From contig CM049308.1 of the NCBI GenBank assembly GCA_026874595.1, positions 81,514,124-81,578,123 of the forward strand: a DNA stretch of 64,000 bases, written 5' to 3'. A model generated the notes under the pieces. The model worked only from the letters and a program-made list of their open reading frames with translations, ran no database searches and was not told where the DNA came from. A program made the position numbers and the translations under genes. Source of the stretch: Sipunculus nudus. Its lineage: Eukaryota; Annelida; Sipuncula; Golfingiida; Sipunculidae. Within the stretch, counting starts at the first letter, position 1. Each line of letters begins with the position of its first letter. Shown here one piece after another: positions 51,701 through 63,700 of this stretch.

Positions 51701-54700
51701 GGGGATTTTAAAATAGCGGGATTCACTAGGAAGGATACTGGGGTACTCATGCCAACATCAGTATCAGTATTATATTATAATTTATAATTGGAAATTATAA
51801 GAAAAAAAGCAAATGTTTAAAATAATTCAGTAACTAGCTGTCATATGGAAAGTATAAACTGTGTTCTATGCTATTGCTTCAAGGGCTGCACATGATAAAA
51901 ATCTGCACATAAGAGAAATTTATTGGAAAGAGCTAAGGGGTCAGCTGTTAACAATACCTGCCAGTCATGGTCATGGCAAAGAATTTCACAGATTTTCAAT
52001 ACAAAACATTAAAGTAGAAACATTCATTAATATACACTTGGTGGATAATACATGGAATGTGGTAGGAATTGTCCTTGCAAGGCTTTTCAGATTCCTCCTG
52101 AACCAGTGGAATGTCACCTTGATTGGTGTGGTTGCAACAGTTGCATAAACATAAATATTTATATATATAACTAAGTCTAACAAATATTTTATTAATATCT
52201 AGTTATTTTAAAACCCACTATGAATTTCCATATCAGTATTGGTAGTTTCAGTCATAATATGTTTGCTGTGTTCCAGGTGTAAACCTGCATAAGAGGACAT
52301 GGAGCAACCTGAACAAGGTGGACCAGGTAGACAAGAGCAGAGAAATCAGGGCCATGACATGGGGTGATGACCAACAGTCTCAGGTGCACATACACACAAA
52401 CCAACACACTTTTCCTATGACCATTTCACAAAAGACAAGCCTAAATTAAGCAGAATCTCATATAACCGTACATTATTTAACAGAAACTTGTTTATCAGTT
52501 TAGAAAATTAAATTTTCCTTGAACGAACCAAATGTAAGTGGAACCTGTACCATGAGTAATATAAATGTCTGTACCCTGTACAATATCCTAGTACATAAAT
52601 GTATGAATTTTTATCTGATTGATGCTTTGTTTCATTGACTTGTTTTGTCAACCTGTTAGGCCTAGATCTCAGAGGTAATATCAAATATGGTCATATACTA
52701 AACATACATGTACTTCAATACAAATCATTTCATAGAAAAATTGACAAAGATCTGACTTACACATATCGTGATATCAGATTATAGCTAAAATGTTTTAGAC
52801 CATCAGTTATGAAGTCCAATGACAGACATCCATCATTTATCAGTTACCAGTTTTCTTCATCAAGCCTTGATATAATTTTCATGTTTTAACTGATAAGTGT
52901 GACTAGTTGCACCATTCATTAAATCCTGTATGAATTTAAACCTAAACATGTTACAGATTTGCTGTGGTTTGCGAGACAGAACAGTTTTGACGTATGGAAT
53001 AGAAGAGGAGGAAGTCCTAGCTACAGACAGATTCCTGGGAGGCGAGGGATCCTTCACAGGCCTCGCTAAACATGAAGGGTAAGGATTAACATACGTCAGA
53101 TGGATTAAAGGGACATAATCAGGAGCAATATTATGCTTATTCTTTCAAACTATCAGTTCACTTTTGCTTTATTCCAAAGTTTCCAGGCAAAACCATCCCA
53201 GCACATGGTCTCATTACTTCCTTTTGAGCTGTTTAACACCTTGTTATGGTTTTGCATTTTAGAAAACACAGTGCACATGTCTTGTTTACAATAAAAAGGC
53301 CAATTGACCTTAGGTCTGTTTTTGTGCATGCATGACAGATCCAAAACAAAGAGTAGTCCAAACTAGTCCATACATGAACCTTCCTGTCTACTGATATATG
53401 TCTGCTGGATGGACATTATGGTCCATCTGCCAAATGTAAATTCATTGTAGAATCTGTCGTAACAGATTTGTACGATAGGTCCAGGGGCTTCACTGCAAAT
53501 GGCACAGGTAGCACAGGTTGTGTATCGAGTCCCAGGCCTGAGTCACTGCAACATGATGTTTCAACCAGCAGGAATGTGAATTACATGTTTGGAGCCAAGT
53601 CAGTCTGGGCATCTCCTGATTGACAGGTGTTGTGGCCCAGGCGCTGCGCTTTTTTTATGCCTGTGACAAACCTGGTCCACTCTTTTCAAATCTCATGTAC
53701 AGGAGTAACCCAATGGTTTCAGTGTATTATTTTGGCAGGTACCAGTTTATTTAAAAGAGAAGACTTTTTTCATGTTAATTTGACATGCTTTACAGGTGAT
53801 TAGACCCCTTATAATCTTCTGTATCCCTGTAATAAATAAAGCAATTTATTAGGTGGCAGATGCTCATACTGCTCCATTACCCCAAACAAGGTCTGGTATT
53901 TTTTCTCATGTTTGTATGTTTGTTTGTTTCCTGATCACTGGAAACATAATAGGGTTTCATGCATGTCCTAATATGTTATTGATTCAAGCTATTTTTCCCC
54001 CTGTCCATGAGGGTCTCCTGTCTCCTCCCTCTCTGTCAAACACAAACTCCATGCCATCAATAGACCTTTACCATTTCACTAGCCACACCTGTCGGCAATA
54101 TTTAACATCTATGGTTCAAGGTTGTGTTATTGGCCCTGTTTCAATAAAGTTAACTTAACACCAATATCACCCATTATTGACGTAAGCCCACCATGAAAAG
54201 ACAAAATTATGTTGCAATATAAGATAAATTAAAGAGGGGGCATTATTTTTAAGCTTTACATATTATAAGACAAGTGAAAAAAGGCGTACATATAAACAGA
54301 CTACTAGTGAAACTGACATGAATCAACAGTTACACAGACGCAGGTAGCTAACAAAATTGGTAACGTCTTTGACAACTGTGAGAACCTTAACAAAACAACT
54401 TGTTCATGAAGAAAAGCTGCTTTTACATCTGACAATCCATGCTTAGTGTGTTAAATAAAATGAAGTTAATAAGGCTGCTTAAAAGCAAAGGAGATGTTCA
54501 TGAACTTTTTATTCATGATATATGAATGTCCCACATATAACCAGATAGCACGAAACCAGGGTTGGGTTTTAGGCTGCCCAAAACCTGTTTTCGGCAGGGC
54601 AGAGCCTAAAACCTGCCTTTAACTGCCTAAAATAGGTTATAACCTGCCTAAAACTGCCTTTAACTGCCTAAAACCTTATTTACCCTCACCTATGACTTGT

Positions 54701-57700
54701 AGTTTAACTATGTTTTATTGATAAACAACTAAATGCATTAAAGAAATATGCTCAACAAATTAAAAATTTAGGATCACTTTATTCAAACTAAACAAATTAA
54801 ACCATGATATAAAAAAAGCAACAAATGAATACAACACTACTACAGGATTTCCTTATGAACACAGTTCTCTGACTCTCCTACCTCCATTACTGCCAATTTA
54901 TAAAAGAATGCTCTTACTTTAAGCTTATAACCAGATACTTTTATTGTTTTTTTGATCACAAGGGATTAAATTTTGTGATAAATGCAAAAGAAGTTTTCCC
55001 GAATTTAAAATTTTGTTCCATTTACACTGATGAATAGTCCTTTATACTGTAGTTTCACTAACATATCATGTATGTTTTGTATGCCTGTAGCTTCAAATGG
55101 CAAAAAGCAATGGATTGATTTTATAAATTATTACAGATCTTTTATGCTAGCCATAAACTAAAAATATGATAATATCCTTTACATTATCTGATAATGAACA
55201 AGAATTTCCACTGTTTGTTTATTCCCTTAGCTAGGTCATCCCTTGTCAAATTTTAAGATTTTGTGCACATACTTATCTTCTCTATAATGATGGATATACT
55301 CTGTTAATTGTATGATGAGATTGTGAAAATGGAATCCTCATGAAACACTATAATAAGTGTAAAACTGAAAATGTGAAAATAGATTACAATGAATATGTTG
55401 CAAACCACAGAATATTCATAATTACTGTTGGGCTGTGTTAAAACCTGAAGGCCTGAGAAACCTACATGTCATGTTCAGGGGTCCTGACTGCATCACTCAG
55501 TAAAAAGTTTGACTCATGAACAGTCTTCAGGGCAAGGGCTTTGATTGCATTTTCCTAGTCATGTATGAAAGTTGACATGAACATCTACTAGGACACAGCA
55601 GTAGGACTTATGACTATTGGGTCTTATGACCCCATCACCCTGATAAATTGTAATTGTATCCGCCAAAACAGAGTTTTGCGGATACTATGTTTTCAGCTGG
55701 CCGCCGCCGCCGCCGCCGCGTAGGTGTCCGGAGAACTCCTCCGTAACCGCTGGGCGGAATTTTCCGAAACCCGGGATTATGTTCGGGTCACATGTGAACT
55801 GCTGCGCCCCGATTTTGTTTTGACCTCTGACCTTTCCTTTGCGCTCTGCGTCCGTTTGTGCGTCTGTTTCCACACATAAACCCACATATCTCGGGAACTG
55901 TTTGACCGATCAGGAAAATTTTTTTGCACAAATGTAGCCCTTGGAGAGCTTTATAACATACACCAAAAATGGTGGCGCCACCTGCAACCATGTTTGCACA
56001 GTGTCCATCTGTTCGTCTGCCTTGGGTTAAAATCACTCATATCTCTGCAGTGACTTGACTAATTCACCTGAAATTGGGCATGCGTAAACATCCTGGATAG
56101 CTTTTCTGATTTTATGACAGGTGGCGCCACCTACATTCACGTTTACGCTGCAGACATCCAAGCTCATATCTCGGGAACCGTTTGACCGATCAGGAAAATT
56201 CTTTTGCACAAATGTAGCCCTTGGAGAGCTTTATAACATACACCAAAAAAGGTGGCGCCACCTGCAACCATGTTTGCACAGTGTCCATTTGTTCGTCTGC
56301 CTTGGGTTAAAATCACTCATATCTCTGCAGTGACTTGACTAATTCACCTGAAATTGGGCATGCGTATACATCCTGGATAGCTTTTCTGATTTTATGACAG
56401 GTGGCGCCACCTACATTCACGTTTACGCTGCAGACATCAAAAGTCATATCTCGGGAACCGTTTGACCGATCAGGAAAATTCTTTTGCACAAATGTAGCCC
56501 TTGGAGAGCTTTATAACATACACCAAAAATGGTGGCGCTACCTGCAACCATGTTTGCACAGTGTCCATCTGTTTGTCTGCCTTGGGTTAAAATCACTCAT
56601 ATCTCTGCAGTGACTTGACTAATTCACCTGAAATTTAGCATGCGTTTACATCCTGGATAGCTTTTCTGATTTTATGACAGGTTGCGCCACCTACATTCAC
56701 GTTTACGCTGCAGACATCCAAGCTCATATCTCAGGAACCGTTTGACCGATCAGGAAAATTTTTTTGCACAAATGTAGCCCTTGGAGAGCTTTATAACATA
56801 CACCGAAAATGGTGGCACCACCTGCAACCATGTTTGCACAGTGTCCATCTGTTCGTCTGCCTTGGGTTAAAATCACTCATATTTCTGCAGTGGTTTGACT
56901 AATTCACCTGAAATTCGGCATGCTTATACATCCTGGATAGCTTTTCTGATTTTATGACAGGTGGCGCCACCTACAATCAAGTTTACGCTGCAGACATCCA
57001 AGCTCATATCTAGGGAACCGTTTGACCGATTGGGCCAAAATTTTGCATGAGTATAAATCTCACATAGCTCTTTATCATACGCAAAACTGGTGGCGCCACC
57101 TGCAGCCATGTTTGCACAGCTCCCATCTGTTTGTCTGCCATGGGATAAAATATCCATGCTAATATGCAACACTTCACCCGTTCCACTCTGATTTAGGCGG
57201 ATACAAGTAGTCGCTTGTCGACTACCCGTATTCTAGTTAGCTTGTCTAATCAGGCATGGCCTCCCCTCTGATAGTGATACCGGGCCTGCCTTACAAGAGG
57301 CATACTGGAGGCTCTATTACATCATTCCAGGTAGCAGGGCACTCATCAGGAAACCCATAGGGGCCTGATAATGACATTACCTTGGCCAATGAAACTATGT
57401 GCCACACAAACATGGTTTTATGCTCCAGACACCTATACAGGCTCTGTGAAGACTGCATGGTGCCAGCCAACAGGAAATCATTACTAATACTTGAAAGCTT
57501 CCAGAAGCCCAGCAAAGCCTTGTGACTGCATCACCCCAGCCTGTTTGGTGCTTTTATAGATCTTTAAGTAAAAAATTTAAACAAATATAGGTTTTGGGCA
57601 CATTTGGTGCATTTGGGGCAGTTTTAACCAGGTTATAACCTACGGTTAAAACCTTCATGCCTAAAACTTGCCAACCCTGCACGAAACAGTTTGTTCTAAA

Positions 57701-60700
57701 ATGTTAAAACAACATGGTTATAAAAATGTTTTGAACACTTTTCTAAATGTTTCCTTATGCTGTTATACTATGTCAGAAAATTAAGTGGTACATTTTGAAA
57801 ATTTTGTGAAAAAATGTCATAATATTCTTAGAATGTAATAGAATGTTTCTTTCATACATACATTATTTTGATAGACCTGTAAGTATAATTAAAACCTAAA
57901 GATACGGTTATTATATATTACCATTTGTCAACATTACATTAAAAGTTTAAATAAATTTGTCACATTTTAAAGATGCCAAATTTTTTTTTATCCATGAAAT
58001 TTTATAAATGTTTGTGATTTTTAAAATGGTATGTGCAACTTATTGAAAGTGTTTGTAAAATGTTTTGTATTGTATGGGTATATTCACAGGTTAAATTACC
58101 AATTACAGTAAAATATTATGATTAACAAATACACAATGCTGTGTCACTGGGGTATACTTACATTCTGTTTATTATTTATTAGTCACCTGAACACTCAAGA
58201 CTATAAATCAAATGAATGAAATATCCTCGTGTCCCTTGTACACTTGTGTTCACATGCTGGGAATCAGCTGACCTGAACACAGTAAGCATTCTTGTGGTAA
58301 AGGTCTATTAAATTGATTAAATCAATAGTTTCTTCAGTAGTTTTGGTATTCCTTATTAAGAGCTAGTTCAGAATGTAATATCAGGTGATGTTCATGAGCA
58401 ACGCAGGATTTTTTAGTTAGCTGTGTATGCTAACCATTAACTTGTCTGCTATAATAATATGTCTGTTATTTGGGTGCATGACATATGAATGGCTGAAAAC
58501 AACGAAGCATATTAAATAATAGGGTGAAATAATTTCCCTCAAATTGTCTATGAAATCTACAGTCTCTACACCCCAAGCTACAAATTGGAAATTAGGTATG
58601 AGTGGAAAAAAATTTAATTAATGTTAAAAGAAGTTGTAAGTACAGGTGTACCAACTTTTCTTATATGCAGATGCCCAATTTTTTAAAGGGTCAGTAAAAT
58701 GATTTTTCTATTTTTAACACAATTTTTTGTGTTGAATGTGAAAACCAGTCATTTTCCTTGTTGCAGGAATTTTCTGACGTGTGTGGAGTCTGGACTGATG
58801 AAGCTGTGGAAACCTGAGGAAGACGACTCTGTAAGTAATACATGGACTTATGATGCTTTTACCAGATAAGAATATGAGAAAGTTGAAGATGGCAGTTTTT
58901 AAAATACAGAATCCATAGGTAGAACAGGCCTTACTAGGCTATAGTTTTGTATGGCATTAAAAAAAATCATGCTTCTGTAAATCTGTTTATTCCCAATATT
59001 TGCTATTTATAAAAGGCTTAATTCGGGTTAAAAAAAATTGTTGACTTGAGCACTCAAAAAGGCTTTCATTTGATTTTGGCTTGAGTTAATATTTCTGTAA
59101 GAGCCCCTTAAAGACAATATTTACTGACTTACAGGTGTAATTTTACTCTGCATTCCATGGTTTATCTACAATGTTATATTGTAGTAATTAAGCACAGCTT
59201 TAAACCTGTACTAACAGATAGCCAGCCCCATTTTCAGAGCACCATTGCATACAATCTCACTTTTGAACAGACTGTACTTTCCATCATTTCACATACACAA
59301 TTTTACATTATTTTTTCTGTTCATATGCATTTAATTTTGTTATTTCCTTTGATGCAGATTGAAATAAATGTGGGTCCAGGGGTGTCACGAATGAGACAGA
59401 ACTCACAGCAGCCCCATCTAGTGGCAACAGGAGGCAAAGAGAATGATTTAAAGATCTGGGACCTCAACAAACCAGATGAAGCAATATTTAAAGCCAAAAA
59501 TGTAAGCTGATATTAACCAGGTATAAATAATGTGCCTATATATCAAACATGTGGTCTGTCCATCTTCAGCCATGTAATTAATCCAAGCTTATTTGAACAA
59601 CAGTGCTATAAAGTGTATGATCTATAAAAGATTAATTTTTTACATATATTGTTAAAAGATGATTAAATTACAAATATAAAATAAAAACTACATGATGCAG
59701 ACCTAAGATGCACAGTCATACATAAAATAACATCTAAGGAACCAACTAATTTGACCCTTTTTTGTTTATTTGAATGTCCCCTAACTAAAGTTTTCATAAT
59801 ATGCTCTGGATGCAGAAACCAGAAATGTGGCCTTTGAAGGGAAAGTAAAATTAAACTGCTTTATTTGGTTGTGTAAAAGTCTTAAAATAAGGACTACTGT
59901 AATTGAATATACATCAAAAGATGTAGTGTTAAATTTTAAATGTGTGATTTTAAACATCCAGATATATGCCCACAGTGGCGGCACCAAGCAAGTCATTGGG
60001 GGAGTCAAAACCTTTGTCTGCCCCCCCCCCCCCACACACACACACTCACACACACTCAGGCTTTGTGTGAAAATATTTTTGCCTCATCCCCTGACATATT
60101 CTGTTGCCTGCCATTTGAAACCCCCCCCCCCCCTCACACACACACACACACACTTTTAAAATCCTGGTGCTGCAACTGGTTGCACACAGGCATACTAGTA
60201 TTTATTGCTACTTATTTATGGTTAATTGTAGCGTAAGTCATATACAGGCAGTTTTTTACTTAGTTACAGAACTGAATACTAGCATTCTTGAATATGTGAA
60301 TGCTGTGGTATTATGTGAATGTGTGATTTTTAACAGGTGAGACCAGACTTCTTACAGCTGAGAGTTCCAGTTTGGGTCACAGATATGTGTTTTATACCTG
60401 ACACTCAGAAGATCATCACTTGCACAGGCCATCACCAGGTGTGTATGTTTGGGTCTCTTTTGGAAAATATAACAATCAGCTGTTTACATACACTGTGATC
60501 TCCTAACAGACAATGTCTTCTTTACCAAAAGAAGAAAGAAACTTGTGCTCTTTATCACAGTAATGGCCACTTTCCTAGTAACGGTATAATAGTCACAAAC
60601 CAGTAATTAAACACATTGTTTATGATTAACCTGGATTGAAAATAAAATTCTTAGTTATGGCCACTAACTTAATGAATATAATAGTATAATAATCACAAAA

Positions 60701-63700
60701 TAGCAGTTCCACCTGGATTTAAACCTGGATTAATCTGGATTAAAACAAAATTAGTTAGTCTTACTTTGCATTTTGTTTTTCTGGCCATGTTAAACTACTT
60801 GAAAAAAATACAAAGTTATAGTCTGAGCCTGAGGTCACAACCTACACCAGGACCCTGATAAACAACTACACAGCAACACAGGAAATGTTTGTCACAGTTC
60901 AAGGACTCCATTTACTGATTAGTTCTATAACAGTACCTTGGACCTGACATGGGAAAATTAAAAAGCTGTATGTCATAATGGAAAGGAAGCTTTTGAATGA
61001 AAAAGTAATGAACAGATGATGGTGATCCAGATCATATCAAATATTTTATTTATTTCAATGAGAAGATGATATTTTATGGTGTAATTTCAACATGCTTTTC
61101 AGGTGATTAGGCCCCTGTAATGGCTTCTTCCCTGGGTTTTATCCTAGCCCACCACTAATTTTCAACAAATTCTGTGTAAAAATGCTAACTGACAAACCAC
61201 ATAACCAAAAGTAAAACACGAGACCTCTTGCTGCCTGGTGGAGGTATAATCAAACGTCAGAGCTCTCTGTATGTCCCCTGAGGTTATAACCACACAGCCA
61301 GTCACAGTTAGCAAAAGCATTTACTGCAGGGGAATACATATACTGCTATTGACCTCTATGAATATTCATAAGAACCTGTTTCTGTACTAGGATGCTTCAG
61401 TAATTTCCAACATGATTAGATTACAAGAGGTGGACATACAAGAAATCTTATATGTTCATGTGTGTTTCTACAGATGTTTTATTTCTGCACAGGTTTGCTG
61501 TGAAGATGTATTTACACACAGCTGTATCCCTTTCAGGTTAGGATATATGACCCCAGCACACCTCAGAGAAGACCAGTGTTTGATACCAGTTTTGATGACT
61601 ATCCAATCACTGCCATGTCACTGGTACCAGGAGCAAAGTAAGTCCTGTTAACATTGTATTAAAGGTGCCCATTCTTCTACCTTTAAAACAGGTAAAAATT
61701 TGTGATACATAAACACCTTGAAATTAATAAAACCAGCAGCCTGTGTGTGGTGATATCCAAGTTTTCCGGCTTGCTTGTTTAAAAACTCCAAGGGACTACC
61801 TTTAGTTTATAAAGGTCAGATAGGTGATTGGGCCGCTCTAAGGTAACCAATCCCTGTTATTATACTTTAGCAACAGCTTTGCCTGTGGTAAATATTGAGA
61901 GTATTCTATGTTTTGAGGTCCAAGTCACTTTCAATATTCTTGGTGTGACAACCAGCAGAACAAGTCCTATCAGTGTGACTGTGGTTGTATCAGATCACTG
62001 CCATGATCCATAAGCTAAGTATATCTCTGGTCATTTTTGGATCACTCCCTTGCACATCTTTTCTTCTCTATAATACTATATTTATGGTATTGTTTTCCAA
62101 CTTGGCAGGTGAAAATGCCTATTTAAAAAAAAAGTCAAGATTGAGAGGACCTACCTCAAAATCCCTCACACGGTTAGACTTTGGTCACTGCAACTGCAAC
62201 TCTTCACTTTGGGTATTTGGTTATGTTATCCAAACTGCAAGACTTTAGGTATATGGTAATATTATGCATATATGAAGAGAATTCTGGCTTTTGGTGAGCA
62301 ATCATTAAATATACATGCCACAGAGGCACAGATATCAATGTCTCTTTATTTATACTGATGATATAAAATTATTATTATTTAAATTTTGCAGGCAGGTCAT
62401 TGTTGGAAACACACATGGGAAAATGGCGATGCTTGATCTACGAAAAGGTAAGATTCGTACTGCAGTTAGAAAGAAACTATTATTATGTTTTCAATACATC
62501 TTGTATAATCTGTAATTATCCCCTCCCAAGATGTGGAAAAAGTTATCATAGTTGAACAATATCAAGCAGTTCACTAAAGAACCACAATTGTAAACTTCAA
62601 TGAAAGGCAGACACCTGTATGTACCTGTTTTCATATATGCATGAGTTGAATTTGAATTACTGTAAACCTTATGTATTTTGAGATCCTTATATTCTTAAGC
62701 CAAGATGATTTGAATTTAGAAGTTTATTATGCAGTTTTAAAACAATGTCTCCTACATGACAGTTTACACTTTTATCGGAAGCATAACTTAGAAGAAGGAA
62801 ATCGTACTGTTTGAGCTTGTGGATCCAATGTTTTTGTAAATGAAAGCTCCCTTAATATACTCAGGTTGGATATGGAGTGTTTTATTGAAATTGATTTAGA
62901 GGACCTGTTCTTAACTGATTCAATAATCCTCTTAATAATTATAATTTAGAAATTTAATTTCATGTTGCTTTGTTAGATCTAGTGAGCAATATAGACAAAC
63001 ATAGACAAAAAAATGTGTATTAATTATTACCCTGTGTTCTTCTGCAGGTGGAGTTGTTCAGGTATATAAAGGGTTTGCTGGTGGCATACGATGTATTGAG
63101 TGTCACGCTGATAAACCTGTAGTGGCCTCCTGTGGACTTGATCGCTTCCTCAGGGTGCATGATATCCACTCAAACAAACTCCTGTTTAAGGTGAGTTCAC
63201 AGCGTGTCTCTGTTAAAATTGATGGTGGTGCCACCAAACCTTTGACATGCAACTCTTCTGTGGCAATGCCTTTGAAATGCCCAATTATGGGCATCAACTC
63301 TGAGGAACCATGCCAAGTGGGTCCTAAGGGGGCCATTTCCCCCTCAATGCTACCAAAATGCCATCTGTTAGAAACTACATGAACTATACATGAACTTGTA
63401 GTATACTAGTGTATTTAATAAAAAAAAACCCTCTTCAGATGAGCATCTCATTGTTATAATAAAAAGTAAACCACTAGAACTGTGACCTCTTTATTATCTG
63501 CACCTCTCGGTAATAAACAAAATCCCAGGTCCTGTAATTAAGAGGACTGCTGCATTACATTTTAGTTTGACCTTGTTTTATCCATTATATTTAAGTCAAA
63601 TCATATAAATTATTTTTGTAAGACATAAACAGAAACAAATTTGTACAGAATTATTTTATAATTTAGCCATACTTTGAATTATACTATTGCATTAAATATG

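Noticed and set aside
51861-52148. 95-codon plus frame in WDR74 intron 1
   Set aside because: No recognisable domain, and no splice context linking it to exons 1 or 2.
59781-60236. Overlapping ~100-codon frames around the poly-C/CA tracts
   Set aside because: Low-complexity Pro/Thr/His runs produced by simple repeats in WDR74 intron 5.
63191-63382. Open extension of WDR74 exon 9
   Set aside because: Lies beyond a strong GTGAGT donor and does not resemble WDR74; the spliced exon 10 continues the conserved protein.
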